A stretch of DNA of 64,000 bases from G963676795 sp963677215. GTDB taxonomy: Bacteria; Desulfobacterota; Desulfuromonadia; Desulfuromonadales; Geopsychrobacteraceae. Positions 18,130 to 27,131 of this stretch are shown here, piece by piece (positions within the stretch are counted from its first letter, which is position 1; each line of letters starts with the position of its first letter). A program made the translations under genes and the position numbers. Location: contig OY781919.1 of the NCBI GenBank assembly GCA_963677215.1, positions 3,224,001-3,288,000 on the forward strand. The letters are read 5' to 3'. Below the pieces are notes generated by a model that was not told the DNA's origin, ran no database searches, and saw only the letters and a program-made list of their open reading frames with translations.

Positions 18130-18246
18130 ATGGAAACGGTTCATTTCGCCGATATTCTGTTTACCGCGATAGCTCTCGCGATCATTCTGGGGATTCTCTA
18201 TCTCGTCAAGCGAGGGAAAGACAAGAAGCCTAAAACCTCAGAATGA
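18130..18246 (+). CDS. Small single-pass membrane protein (38 aa)
   Basis: A 38-codon gene: ATG at 18130 after AGGATTTTCG, one hydrophobic segment (ILFTAIALAIILGILYLV) and a basic tail (KRGKDKKPKTSE). The stop TGA overlaps the ATG of the next gene as ATGA (18243-18246), which suggests translational coupling. The layout (short N-terminus, membrane helix, lysine-rich tail) resembles other small bitopic proteins, but I recognise no family. Confidence 0.65.
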   Translation: METVHFADILFTAIALAIILGILYLVKRGKDKKPKTSE

Positions 18247-19505
18247 CAAACTCATCCTCATTCAGCGATATTCTTGGCCGTTATCCTCAACTGTACTCTC
18301 TTGCCCGGTTGTGCGAAAAGGAGTCGCTAGCCTGCTGGTTGGTCGGTGGTTCTGTCCGGGATCTGCTGCTGGGAAGAATACCTGCAGACATCGATATCTG
18401 TAGTTATCAGGATCCCACCCGCCTGGCCAGGAGTTGGGCAGGTCAGATCGGTGGTCGCTGGTTCTGGCTGGATCAGCAGCGCAGTCAGAGCCGTGTACTT
18501 GCCTCAGATTCATTGATTGTCGATTTTTGCCCCTTGCGAGCTCCTTCCCTTACGGAGGACCTTGCTCTTCGTGACTTTACCATCAACGCCTTAGCGCTTC
18601 CTTTTTCTCTGAACAGTTCAGTCGCAGATCTGATAGATCCGCTCGATGGTCATAATGACCTCGAGATCAGGCAATTGAGACATTGTTGCGAGCGAAGTTT
18701 CAGCGATGATCCCCTGCGCCTGCTCAAGGGGATCCGCCATGCCGTCGATCTGAACTTCGTGCTGTGTCCGGATACGCTTCGGCTGATGACAAGTCAGGCC
18801 CGATTTATCAAGCATGTAGCGGGGGAGAGGGTCCGAGAGGAGCTCTGTCGCATCATCGAGACCGATATCGGCAGTGGGCTTGAGCTTCTGATCGAATCCG
18901 GTCTTCTGGCGGAACTGTTCGCCGGGGTTAATGCTGAGCTGTTGAACAGGGAGGAGCTGTGCCGTCTGGATCGACTGTTAAGGGACCTTGAAACAGCCCC
19001 TCTGGTCCAATGCCGACAGCGGGCCATGTTTCTCCTGGCCGAACTGCTCAGACAGATTGACACAGCAGCTCTCAGGCCGCTTCTTCATGATCAATTGAGG
19101 TTGAGCCGCCAACAGCAGAGACTTGTCGAGCTGCTTCATTCAGAGGTTCAGGACCAGGACCTGCGGCGTATGACAGAGCGGCTGAGTCGGCGCCAGCAGG
19201 CTTTGATCTATGAACTTTATCAGCCTTATGCTTTTGAACGCCTGATTCGCTGGGGGCTGTTCTTAGAGAGATTGCCATTGGCGACAATCCTGGATTTACA
19301 CCAGGCTCATGCAGCAGTGGAGCAGGGGGGCAAGGTGCCGGATCTTTTCAACGGTCAGGCTCTTGGCGCCGTTCTTGGCCGTGAAAACATCGCACTGACC
19401 GGACCACTCCTCAAAGGCGTCAAGCGGGCTGAGATCGCTGGAGAAATTTCGACAACAAAAGATGCAGAAAACTGGATAAAACAGCAAATTGCGATTGACA
19501 GATAA
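18243..19505 (+). CDS. CCA tRNA nucleotidyltransferase / poly(A) polymerase family
   Basis: Class II nucleotidyltransferase of 420 aa. Head domain motifs: LVGGSVRDLLLGR with the following DIDIC (the two metal-binding carboxylates) near residues 34-52, then LALRDFTINALAL, the RRDFTxNA-like motif of CCA enzymes, and the DPLRLLKGIRHAV neck segment. The C-terminal third is helical and lacks an HD domain. Either CCA addition to tRNA or poly(A) addition is possible; the family cannot be separated reliably by eye. Start ATG 18243 overlaps the 38-aa gene; a tRNA-Gly gene follows 31 bases after the stop. Confidence 0.87.
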   Translation: MTNSSSFSDILGRYPQLYSLARLCEKESLACWLVGGSVRDLLLGRIPADIDICSYQDPTRLARSWAGQIGGRWFWLDQQRSQSRVLASDSLIVDFCPLRAPSLTEDLALRDFTINALALPFSLNSSVADLIDPLDGHNDLEIRQLRHCCERSFSDDPLRLLKGIRHAVDLNFVLCPDTLRLMTSQARFIKHVAGERVREELCRIIETDIGSGLELLIESGLLAELFAGVNAELLNREELCRLDRLLRDLETAPLVQCRQRAMFLLAELLRQIDTAALRPLLHDQLRLSRQQQRLVELLHSEVQDQDLRRMTERLSRRQQALIYELYQPYAFERLIRWGLFLERLPLATILDLHQAHAAVEQGGKVPDLFNGQALGAVLGRENIALTGPLLKGVKRAEIAGEISTTKDAENWIKQQIAIDR

Positions 19506-19536
19506 GAACTCAGATCTTTATACTTCGACCACTCAA

Positions 19537-19612
19537 GCGGGAATAACTCAGTTGGTAGAGTGTCAGCTTCCCAAGCTGAAAGTCGCGGGTTCGAATCCCG
19601 TTTCCCGCTCCA
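19537..19612 (+). tRNA. tRNA-Gly (anticodon CCC)
   Basis: Complete 76-base cloverleaf with encoded CCA: acceptor GCGGGAA/TTCCCGC, anticodon stem TCAGC/GCTGA around loop TTCCCAA (anticodon CCC, reads GGG), T-arm CGGG/CCCG around TTCGAAT, discriminator T as in bacterial tRNA-Gly. Confidence 0.95.
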
Positions 19613-19621
19613 ATGAATACA

Positions 19622-19653
19622 AAGGCTCAGCCAGTTTTGGCTAAGCCTTTTTT
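19622..19653 (+). terminator. Terminator of tRNA-Gly
   Basis: AAGGCT-C-AGCCA pairs with TGGCT-A-AGCCTT (one mismatch) and is followed by a T run. Confidence 0.8.
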
Positions 19654-19682
19654 GTTGTTCAGTACTTATTAACCGCGGGCAA

Positions 19683-20177
19683 TCAGGTTCTTTCCTGTAT
19701 CTGTCTGGTCAGTCCGAGACCGAGAGAAAATTTCTGTTGAGTCACCTTTCCCCAGTAGGGATCATGAATAATTTCTTCAATATAAGTAGAGCCAAACGAG
19801 CCGATTGCCTGCTGCCAGAACCGGCTGGCGTGGTCTGCTCCGACGATCTGCTTGATCGTCCAGTCTCCCTCCAGCATTCTCCACAGCTCATGGATAAAAT
19901 TTGTCCCTAATCCGCTTTGCCGATGGCGGGGAACAATGTAAAACTCGCAGACTTCGAACTTTTCATCCACATCAACCTTGATATTTGCCAGACCTGCAGG
20001 TCTGCCATTGAGATTGCAGAGATAGCCGTGATGGGTCTCATCAATCGGGGTGTCTGCACTGAACAAGCCGTTTTCATCCGGATCTTTTTCTGTCAAAGGC
20101 GAGAACTCAGCTTCGTAGGCTTGCAAAAGATTGAAATATATGTGGATGTTAGTAGGCGAAACTTTATGGATTTTCAT
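19683..20177 (-). CDS. GNAT-family N-acetyltransferase
   Basis: Protein of 164 aa with the GNAT fold: beta-strand 4 EKFEVCEFYIVPRHRQSGLGT contains the acetyl-CoA pyrophosphate loop (RHRQSGLG, an R/QxxGxG/A-like motif). The N-terminal part holds the putative acceptor-side strands (HHGYLCNLNGRPAGLANIKV). Acceptor substrate unknown. Alone on the minus strand between tRNA-Gly and the TagF-like gene. Start ATG 20177 is followed by KIHKVSPTNI; no strong ribosome binding site seen. Confidence 0.8.
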   Translation of the reverse strand: MKIHKVSPTNIHIYFNLLQAYEAEFSPLTEKDPDENGLFSADTPIDETHHGYLCNLNGRPAGLANIKVDVDEKFEVCEFYIVPRHRQSGLGTNFIHELWRMLEGDWTIKQIVGADHASRFWQQAIGSFGSTYIEEIIHDPYWGKVTQQKFSLGLGLTRQIQERT

Positions 20178-20291
20178 GGAACGTTACTTTTCAGAAAGGC
20201 TTTCTTAAAAATCAATATCTGATTGCTACTTGTCTCTTATCGGGAGTGTATAGTTTTTTCAGCACTAATCAAGCTCGCTCGCAGGAAATTT

Positions 20292-21308
20292 TCATTGAAT
20301 CATCTCCCTGCGGCCCAGTCGATAGAGGAGATCTAGCAAGGACGGGTCATTTTCGTTGAGCAGGCGGCGCAAATCGCTGCGACTGACGAAATTCGGAATT
20401 TCCTGCGCCTCGTCCAAGACATCGTAAATCATATTGTCCTTTGCCTGCTGGTTGAGCAGGGGGGGCAGATACGAAGGGGGTAATTCCCTGAAGAACAGGG
20501 TCAGGCAGCTTGAGAATTCCGGTGCTTTTCTGTTCCAGAAATAATTAGCCCTCCAGAACCGATCTTCAAGTATCGCTTCAATCATCTGGACCCAGAAAAC
20601 GACAAAGGGGGATGGGTCTTCACACGCCGGCAGAGGGATGCGAATTCCCCACAGGCATTTTGATACGCCGCGTTTGACAACGGTTTCAAGAAAATCAAAA
20701 AAGGTGAAGATAAAGCGCTCCTTGAGATCATCAGAAAAGGGGATATCTAACATGTTCCAATAGTGTGACGCTGGTATTCCTTTAAGCAGTTTTATCTGCT
20801 CTTTCAATATCGAACGTGCTTCCACGGGCTGGTCCAGAAAGGACTGGAGTTCCAACTTGTTTACCAACTCTTGAAACGATTGATCTGCGAGTGATTCCAT
20901 CAGTTTCTCATTTTGAATCAACCGATTACCATAAACCATAGCCATGGAAGCGCGGTGGTTCTGAAAGACCCCGTTGTTGATCAGGCTAATCAGGGCAAAA
21001 GGATAGGCCCGGCCGCTCTTGTCCTGACTGCCGATCAGGGTGCCAAGCAGGCCATGCTCCTGATCAGAACCTGTCGAGATGTAATGGTGACAGGGAAAGG
21101 TTCGGAAAAAGCCAGGCGAATTCTTCGGGTATCTGCGGGCAATGCAACCAACACCTTCCTGGAGCCAGTGCTCAAAGGCAACGGCCTCATGCTGGCGCAT
21201 ATTATGACGGAAAAATCCATCGTAGTTTGGAATTTTCCCGAGGCCACTAGGATGAACCATTTTCAGCGTATTGCTTTGATGCATCTGACGTTCAAAAAAC
21301 TTAAACAT
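20292..21308 (-). CDS. Type VI secretion-associated TagF-like protein (orphan)
   Basis: Protein of 338 aa. The N-terminal region (GLGKIPNYDGFFRHN ... HWLQEGVGCIARRY ... GTLIGSQDKSGRAYPFALIS) matches the pattern of TagF/ImpM proteins, which act as post-translational regulators of type VI secretion: a GKLPxxGDF-like opening, WLQxG, and a DxxGRxYPL-like motif. The remaining part is less conserved. No other T6SS gene lies in the window, so it is either an orphan or belongs to a system encoded elsewhere. Start is uncertain: ATG 21308, or internal ATGs 24 and 48 bases further in. It is followed upstream by a long AT-rich gap. Confidence 0.7.
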   Translation of the reverse strand: MFKFFERQMHQSNTLKMVHPSGLGKIPNYDGFFRHNMRQHEAVAFEHWLQEGVGCIARRYPKNSPGFFRTFPCHHYISTGSDQEHGLLGTLIGSQDKSGRAYPFALISLINNGVFQNHRASMAMVYGNRLIQNEKLMESLADQSFQELVNKLELQSFLDQPVEARSILKEQIKLLKGIPASHYWNMLDIPFSDDLKERFIFTFFDFLETVVKRGVSKCLWGIRIPLPACEDPSPFVVFWVQMIEAILEDRFWRANYFWNRKAPEFSSCLTLFFRELPPSYLPPLLNQQAKDNMIYDVLDEAQEIPNFVSRSDLRRLLNENDPSLLDLLYRLGRREMIQ

Positions 21309-22073
21309 AGGCAGACCTAAAATATTTTCATTGAAGTGTTGGGCAGATTCCCCTGTAGGGTGTTTCCGTTTTATTGACGAGTTTATAATTGAATCTCTGA
21401 TGTCATTTATGCTTCAGGGCAATAAGTTGAAGTGGTGCTATTACTGCACTATCGAGAGATAAAAAAGTTGGTCCCATATTTTTCTTACGCTCATGAAAGA
21501 TCTGTAAGTAGATAATATCGTTAGTCAAAAGTCTTTTTAGCAGTTTTTTAAGTTATGGTTTGTAGTTCATCAACTGTCAAGAAGTATTATATTGGTAAGT
21601 AATAATTAATAAGGGCTGGTTTTCTAGAGCGCTAGAAACTATATCTGATCTTTTTTGGTAGTGGAAATTTAGTAGGGTTGGTTCTTCACTTATTTAATAT
21701 TTCTGTTTGCGGGGAGATCGGGACCACCTTTACCCAAAATGAATTCGGGTAATCTTGAAAAAGAAAATTGACATGTGTTTTGGCATTGATGCTGTGATTC
21801 TTGATAAAAAAGCCTTGTACATAGATGTATACAAGGCTCGAAAATATTTATTTGTCGAAGAATGACTAGAATACTGTGTTATTTTTCTACTAGTTCAACC
21901 TGGGAAAATTGAGATGAACATTGACATAGTAAATACCATATCGTGGTATCACCATTGTTGTCTGGAATAATATTTCATCTCATAGCACAAATATAAGTCT
22001 CTAATATTGTTATTACTTTAATCCAGATAAATTTATATTTCGGTCACAATAGTTGTCTGTTTAGCGGTAGATT
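21309..22073. other. AT-rich intergenic stretch (765 bases), no gene seen
   Basis: Between the TagF-like gene start and the 3' end of the broken NADH dehydrogenase gene. No coding frame of note. It contains the minus-strand terminator at 21805-21838; the remainder near 21309-21450 presumably holds the TagF promoter. Unusually AT-rich for the window. Confidence 0.6.
21805..21838 (-). terminator. Rho-independent terminator (minus strand) downstream of ndh
   Basis: On the minus strand AGCCTTGTATACATC folds back with ATGTACAAGGCT and is followed by TTTTTTATC. It lies about 235 bases beyond the ndh stop in the direction of ndh transcription. Confidence 0.78.
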
Positions 22074-23448
22074 TTATGCAGTTTTCCTTTGTCTATTCTC
22101 TTTGAAGGATCTCGCCTGGCGATCATTTATTTTTATATTTGTTGATACATTCTTCCTTAGTACCTGCTTAACCTTCATTTCAGGTTGTCCGGTAATCAGA
22201 CGGCAGTTTTTGCTGATAGAAACGTAGCTCCACATCCAGGAGAAGAGAACAGACAGCTTGCTACGAAACCCGACAAGGGGCAGGATGTGAACAAAGCCCC
22301 ATAACAGCCATGCAGCAAGGCCTCCGAACTGCCCACCAGCCACATGGGCGACGGCCCGATTGCGCCCAATGGTCGCCATGCTGCCTTTATCATGGTAGAC
22401 AAACGTAACACGCTCCTCCGTAGTGGTCTGCTCAGTTAACTCTCTGGCAATGATTCTGGCCGCATAGCGGCCCATCTGTATCGCAGCAGGTGCTACGCCG
22501 GGGATGGGTTTTCCGTCCTTTTTATTGTGTGCATGGGCTAGATCCCCTACGACAAAGACTTCAGGATGATATGGGATGGAGAGGTCTGGACTCACCACTA
22601 TCCGACCCTGGCGATCTTTTTCGCATCCAGGGCTCAGTTCGATATCGGCACCTCTGACCCCGGCGGCCCAGATAATATTCTCCGCAGGGAGTTGTTCGTC
22701 GTCGATACTGACCAGGCCTTCAGAAATTCGATCGACACGACAGTTGAGTCGAACCTGGACCCCCATTTTTTCAAGGTCATCGAATGCACGTTGCCCCAGT
22801 TTTTCTGGCAGCGCTGCCAGCAGCCTTGGCCCAGCTTCAACCAACAGAACCCTGGCAGATGTTGTGTCGATATTACGCCTTGGGAACTGATTTTGCTGCG
22901 ATCTCTTTGAGGGCACCGGCCAACTCGACACCTGTCGGTCCTCCGCCGACAACGACAAAAGTAAGCTTGGCCTGGCGGGCCGCCGGATCGGCTTCCCACT
23001 CCGCTTCTTCATAGGCCAGCAGGACACGGCGGCGAATTTCAAGTGCATCATCGACGGTTTTCAGTCCGGGAGCAAAACTTGCCCATTCATCATGTCCGAA
23101 ATATGAATGGGTGGCACCATTGGCCAGAACCAGATAATCGTAGCTTATTGTGTCGTTTTTAAAACGGGCAAGTTTCTTGTCCAGATCGACACCGAGCAAT
23201 TCATCAAGAACAACGGTAGTATTGTCCTGATGGCGCAGGACGCGCCGTATCGGCGCCGCGATATCGGCCGGTGACAGAACCGCTGTTGCGACCTGATAAA
23301 GAAGTGGTTGAAAAAGGTGGTAATTATTTCTGTCTGCGAGGGTAAGGTCAGCGGCGCATCCTGCCAGGCCGTGAGCACAGGCCAGACCGGCAAAGCCGCC
23401 ACCGACGATTACGATTTTAGGAGTGGTCGAGGGATCAGACGTTTGCAT
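22074..23448 (-). pseudogene. ndh: Type II NADH dehydrogenase, frameshifted
   Basis: FAD-dependent single-subunit NADH:quinone oxidoreductase split by one frameshift. The N-terminal frame starts at ATG 23448 (ribosome binding site GGAGGTAGC) and carries the FAD Rossmann motif IVIVGGGFAGLACAHGLAG and the NADH-binding motif FVVVGGGPTGVELAGALKE, ending at a premature stop at 22873. The +1 frame continues with SARVLLVEAGPRLL, NIIWAAGVRG and the second FAD motif VFVVGDLAHA to 22074. The break is close to 22880-22890, near short A and C runs; removing one base there restores the frame. Either a recent inactivation or a sequencing error. The C-terminus carries the membrane-associated hydrophobic segment (AAWLLWGFVHILPLVG). 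Confidence 0.85.
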
Positions 23449-23696
23449 GCTACCTCCAGAGTTCTTAATTGGACTGACAAGATTACCTGTATAGTCATAT
23501 ATTAGCCGGTCGGCGTTATTAAAAACAATCCTTGCGTCCGAACTATTTTCTTTTTGTGCATTTGTCATTAATCTGGACTCGCAAACAAAGAATGAGCTAC
23601 TCTCTAAAAGCCGCACACAATGAAGTCTGCATTTTTGTCCTAAAAGCTGTCAGACTTTATCTATAGCTTTCAGCCTGAATCAGAAAGCATTTTACC

Positions 23697-25661
23697 ATGC
23701 ATCAGACTCAAAGAATTGTTACCACCTGCACACGAGATTGCCCCAATACCTGCGGATTGATCGCAACAATTGATAATGGTCGTTTGATTTCTCTCAGTGG
23801 CTCTCCACTTCATCCTCTGACCCGAGGTCTTGCCTGTCATAAAACCTCAAGTTACATCGAGCGCGTTTACAGCGAAGAGCGTATCACTTATCCGTTAAAG
23901 AGGAGCGGTGGTAAGTGGGAGAGGGTGACCTGGGATGCAGCCCTCGACGACATTACCCGGAAGCTCATACAGATTAAACAACAGGATGGCCCTGAAGCTG
24001 TTCTTTATTATCAGGGGTACGGAGAACGGACAGCCCTGAAGCTTCTCAATCGATATTTCTTCAATCTCTACGGCGGGGTTACAACCCTGCGCGGTTCCCT
24101 TTGTGGTGGGACGGGACAGGCTGCTCAGAATCTGGACTTCGGTGAGAGAATTTCCCATGATCCGCTCGATCATTATAATTCCCATAATATGATTCTCTGG
24201 GGTCGCAATCCCGTATCTACCAATATCTCGCTGGTCCCTATCATCCAAAACATCAAAGACCGCGGTGGGAAGGTCGTGGTCATCGATCCTGTAAAAACCA
24301 GATCGGCAAAGCTCTCTACGCACCATATTGCTCCGGCTCCCGGTCAGGATTTTTATCTGGCCATTGCCGTCGCAAAATTGATTATGGCCAGCAGTAAAGA
24401 AGATCGCACCTTTATTGTAAATTACTCCTGTGGCTTTGCTGATTTTAAAAAAATCATGGAACAATTCAACATTGATGAATTGTGTCGCCGGGCGGATGTT
24501 CTTTTGAGCGATGCTGAACTGCTGGCATCTTTGCTGGTTGAGGATCGGCCAACCTCGATTCTGTTAGGTTGGGGGCTGCATCGACATGTCAATGCTCATT
24601 TCGCCATTCGTGCCATCGATGCAATGAGTGCGTTAAGTGGCAATATCGGTGTCGCCGGAGGTGGTGTCAGTCAGGGATTTGAAGAGTATGGCCCTTATGA
24701 CCAGCAATACTGGGGAGATCAGCTTAACAGCTCACGCAGGACATTGCTGATGCCCGAACTTGCCCGCGATCTTAACCGTACAGTGAATCCGAAGATTCGC
24801 ATGGCGATGATCAGCGCAGGCAACCCCGTCTGCATGGCCCCGGACTCGGCTGCCGTTGCTGCCGCGTTGAAACAGCTGGAATGTGTCGTATATTGTGGGC
24901 ACTTTCTTGATGATACTGCCGATGTGGCAGATTATTTCCTGCCGGCGACAACCTTTCTTGAAGAAACCGATGTCATGGCCAGCTACGGACACAATTACGT
25001 TGGACCTGTCAATCGGGCGATTGAGCCAATTGGAGAGTGCAAGAGTGATTTCGAGGTATTCACCGGGCTGGCAAAGCGCTTTGATTTTGCCGAACGGTTC
25101 TGCCTTGATATTGAGACCTGGCTAGATCGGATCTGTGCGCCGATTATACAGGCCGGGTGCAGTCTTGAGCAGCTCAGGCAGGGGCCTTTTCGCATGCCTC
25201 AGCCGCTGGCCCCTTATCTGGACCGTGCCTTTTCGACAGAATCTGGCCGCTTTGAATTTTTACGCAGTGGCCCGGAGGAAGAGGTTAGTACAAAGGACCT
25301 TTGCTATCCGTACCGACTGCTGTCCATCGCTCCTCATGACCATATCTGTTCTGAAAGATCTCTTAGTGAACACGCAGCGCTTCCAGAGGTCAGGATGAAC
25401 GATCAGCAAGCAGTTGAACTCGGGCTAAAAAACGGACAGATGGTTTATGTGGAAAGCGTTCAGGGGGGATTGACAATGTGCCTCAAGGTCGATTCCGGTG
25501 TTCGTCGTGACTGTCTGGTTTGTGAACGCGGTGGCTGGATAAAGGCCGGGCATGGCGTCAACCAACTTTGCCTGCCCCTGACAAGCACCATCGGAAATGG
25601 TACCTCTTACTACAGTACACAGGTTAACATCAGGCCTGCGCTTATCTGTCCGCAGGTCTGA
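23697..25661 (+). CDS. Molybdopterin oxidoreductase, YyaE-like, DMSO reductase superfamily
   Basis: Molybdenum/tungsten bis-MGD enzyme of 654 aa without a signal peptide, so cytoplasmic. N-terminal [4Fe-4S] motif CTRDCPNTC plus a fourth Cys in GLACHK; then YPLKR and the MGD-binding core. RGSLCGGTGQAAQ aligns with the metal-ligand loop and offers a cysteine as ligand, as in nitrate reductase Nap or acetylene hydratase. A C-terminal MGD-binding domain is present (HDHICSERSLSEHAALPEVR ... GNGTSYYSTQVNI). Length and sequence resemble uncharacterised YyaE-type proteins; the reaction is unknown. No electron-transfer subunit adjoins it. A MarR regulator is convergent 21 bases downstream. Confidence 0.85.
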   Translation: MHQTQRIVTTCTRDCPNTCGLIATIDNGRLISLSGSPLHPLTRGLACHKTSSYIERVYSEERITYPLKRSGGKWERVTWDAALDDITRKLIQIKQQDGPEAVLYYQGYGERTALKLLNRYFFNLYGGVTTLRGSLCGGTGQAAQNLDFGERISHDPLDHYNSHNMILWGRNPVSTNISLVPIIQNIKDRGGKVVVIDPVKTRSAKLSTHHIAPAPGQDFYLAIAVAKLIMASSKEDRTFIVNYSCGFADFKKIMEQFNIDELCRRADVLLSDAELLASLLVEDRPTSILLGWGLHRHVNAHFAIRAIDAMSALSGNIGVAGGGVSQGFEEYGPYDQQYWGDQLNSSRRTLLMPELARDLNRTVNPKIRMAMISAGNPVCMAPDSAAVAAALKQLECVVYCGHFLDDTADVADYFLPATTFLEETDVMASYGHNYVGPVNRAIEPIGECKSDFEVFTGLAKRFDFAERFCLDIETWLDRICAPIIQAGCSLEQLRQGPFRMPQPLAPYLDRAFSTESGRFEFLRSGPEEEVSTKDLCYPYRLLSIAPHDHICSERSLSEHAALPEVRMNDQQAVELGLKNGQMVYVESVQGGLTMCLKVDSGVRRDCLVCERGGWIKAGHGVNQLCLPLTSTIGNGTSYYSTQVNIRPALICPQV

Positions 25662-25681
25662 TGTTCAGAAAGAAGTATTGA

Positions 25682-26125
25682 TTAACCTGGCTGATTCAGA
25701 TTCTTGGATATTTTTCTGACAAGCGTCTTCAGCTGCTCAATCTCTTCTTCAGAGATACCCTGGCTCATTCTCTGGATATTTCCCTTGGCCAGGGGGATCA
25801 ATGTCTTTTGCAGCATTCTGCCTGCAACGGTCAGATATACACAGTTATAGCGTGCATCAGTCGGATGGGTCTCACGTAAGACGAGCCCCTGTTTTTCTAG
25901 CTTTTTAAGGAGGTTCATGGTCGATACTTTACTTCGGCCATATCGATCTGCAAGAACTTGCTGCGAAATGCCGTCTTCATGCCCGAGATAAACCAGAATA
26001 TTCCACTGTTCCTGGGTAATGTCGAACCCCGCATTAGAGAAAGTGGCGTTCAGGCTTTCACGCATGAACTTGACACAATTAGCCATCAACATTGGCAATG
26101 ATTCTTCAATATCGTATTTTGTCAC
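25682..26125 (-). CDS. MarR-family regulator (paralogue 1)
   Basis: Winged-helix regulator of 147 aa. Core: SQQVLADRYGRSKVSTMNLLKK recognition helix region and the wing (VLRETHPTDARYNCVYLTVAG). The start is placed at GTG 26125 (VTKYDIEESLPMLM), preceded by AAGAAGG with five-base spacing, because this aligns with the start of the other two copies (MNMKYDIDESFPMLM at 47534); the longer frame to 26200 has no equivalent in them. It belongs to a set of three close paralogues at 25682, 43600 and 47094. Convergent with the molybdoenzyme gene. Probably ligand-responsive control of the neighbouring catabolic genes. Confidence 0.88.
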   Translation of the reverse strand: MTKYDIEESLPMLMANCVKFMRESLNATFSNAGFDITQEQWNILVYLGHEDGISQQVLADRYGRSKVSTMNLLKKLEKQGLVLRETHPTDARYNCVYLTVAGRMLQKTLIPLAKGNIQRMSQGISEEEIEQLKTLVRKISKNLNQPG

Positions 26126-26519
26126 GTCAACCTTCTTAAGTGTTTTTAATAGAGCGGTAAACAATAAGCTGATTAACTCATAAACCACCATTTCTGTCAA
26201 TTATAACGTTACATAGTGAAATGCAATTTCTTATAAAGAAACAAATTTGTAAAAATTCTTGTAACATGTAGGGAGCAGAACGTTAACGACCTCTGTCCGG
26301 TCATTGTCACCGACCAAGATAAGTCTACAACCTTTTCAAATAAATCTTACTCTTGTCCCTAAAAAAAACTAAAAATGAAATGACTGTGCTGCGCTAATGG
26401 AGCGGTATTCAGAATTAAAAGCTTGATGATAATCATGATCATGGTTGAGAAGATCATCACCTTGCGAAGATGTGACGGGCAAGGTGATGATCTTGTGTGA
26501 AGAGAAGACGCTTGATCTG
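26126..26519. other. Intergenic region with long hairpin, upstream of MarR 1 and after hybD
   Basis: Holds the MarR 1 promoter (reading left) and the end of the hyb transcript. A 15-bp perfect stem (AAGATCATCACCTTG at 26450-26464 against 26480-26494) lies just beyond hybD and probably terminates or stabilises the hyb mRNA; no T run follows. TTGATGATAATCAT at 26423-26436 is close to an FNR/CRP-type half-site pair. Confidence 0.6.
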
Positions 26520-27068
26520 TCAAATGCTGCCGAGTGGTGAGGTCAGAGGAACAGACTGGGATGTGCTTATGGGAATCATGTTGATCTGGTAGTGGTTTAA
26601 ACGTGTCTTTAGCAGTTCAAGCATATCTGTCATTCTAGCAGATAGGGTTGGAGTCAACTCCAGGCCTGTTTCCAGGCTTTCAGGTGTAACTGACAGTAGT
26701 TCTATAAACTCAGGAGTTCTGCCGGAGAGTCCTCCGATATCTATAATTTCCAACAAACCGATCTGATGTGGCGACATCCTTGTCTGAATGACTCCAGCCT
26801 GCAGGTCTTCTTTATTGTGGTGGTGAATTGTTCCGGGTGCATCATCGCAGTCGATCACATCAACGACTAATAATATGTCACACTGCTCGACGAAAGAGCT
26901 AAGCATGATGCCGGCGGTACCTCCGTCATGAAGAAGAACATTGTCTGGAAACTGGTATTGCTGCTGAAGCAGATTGACAAAATGGACACCGAAACCTTCG
27001 TCGCTGAGCAGGATATTTCCAACTCCCAGGATGCCAATGACAGGTTCTAAGCTTTTTCTTTGCGTCAT
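26520..27068 (-). CDS. hybD: Hydrogenase maturation endopeptidase HybD/HyaD
   Basis: Nickel-dependent protease of 182 aa that removes the C-terminal peptide of the hydrogenase large subunit after NiFe insertion. Family features: GVGNILLSDEGFGVHFVN with the metal-binding Glu, the Asp in LLVVDVIDCDDAPG, and the His of SPHQIGLLEI. ATG 27068 is preferred over an upstream in-frame ATG because AAGGAG precedes it by seven bases. Last gene of hybOABCD; the substrate HybC does carry a cleavable 15-residue tail. Separated from hybC by an 18-bp hairpin. Confidence 0.93.
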   Translation of the reverse strand: MTQRKSLEPVIGILGVGNILLSDEGFGVHFVNLLQQQYQFPDNVLLHDGGTAGIMLSSFVEQCDILLVVDVIDCDDAPGTIHHHNKEDLQAGVIQTRMSPHQIGLLEIIDIGGLSGRTPEFIELLSVTPESLETGLELTPTLSARMTDMLELLKTRLNHYQINMIPISTSQSVPLTSPLGSI

Positions 27069-27086
27069 GAATTTTCTCCTTCTGGC

Positions 27087-27128
27087 TGTCAAAGCAGGCT
27101 TCTGACTAAGCAGAAGCCTGCTTTGACA
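27087..27128. repeat. 18-bp perfect stem-loop between hybC and hybD
   Basis: TGTCAAAGCAGGCTTCTG (27087-27104) and its exact reverse complement (27111-27128) flank a 6-base loop in the 63-base gap of the operon. No T run follows. Likely an mRNA-stabilising or processing hairpin that sets the hybC to hybD ratio. Confidence 0.85.
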
Positions 27129-27131
27129 AGC

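Noticed and set aside
22873..22890. Programmed frameshift in ndh
   Set aside because: No slippery heptamer or stimulatory structure was apparent; a mutation or sequencing error is simpler.
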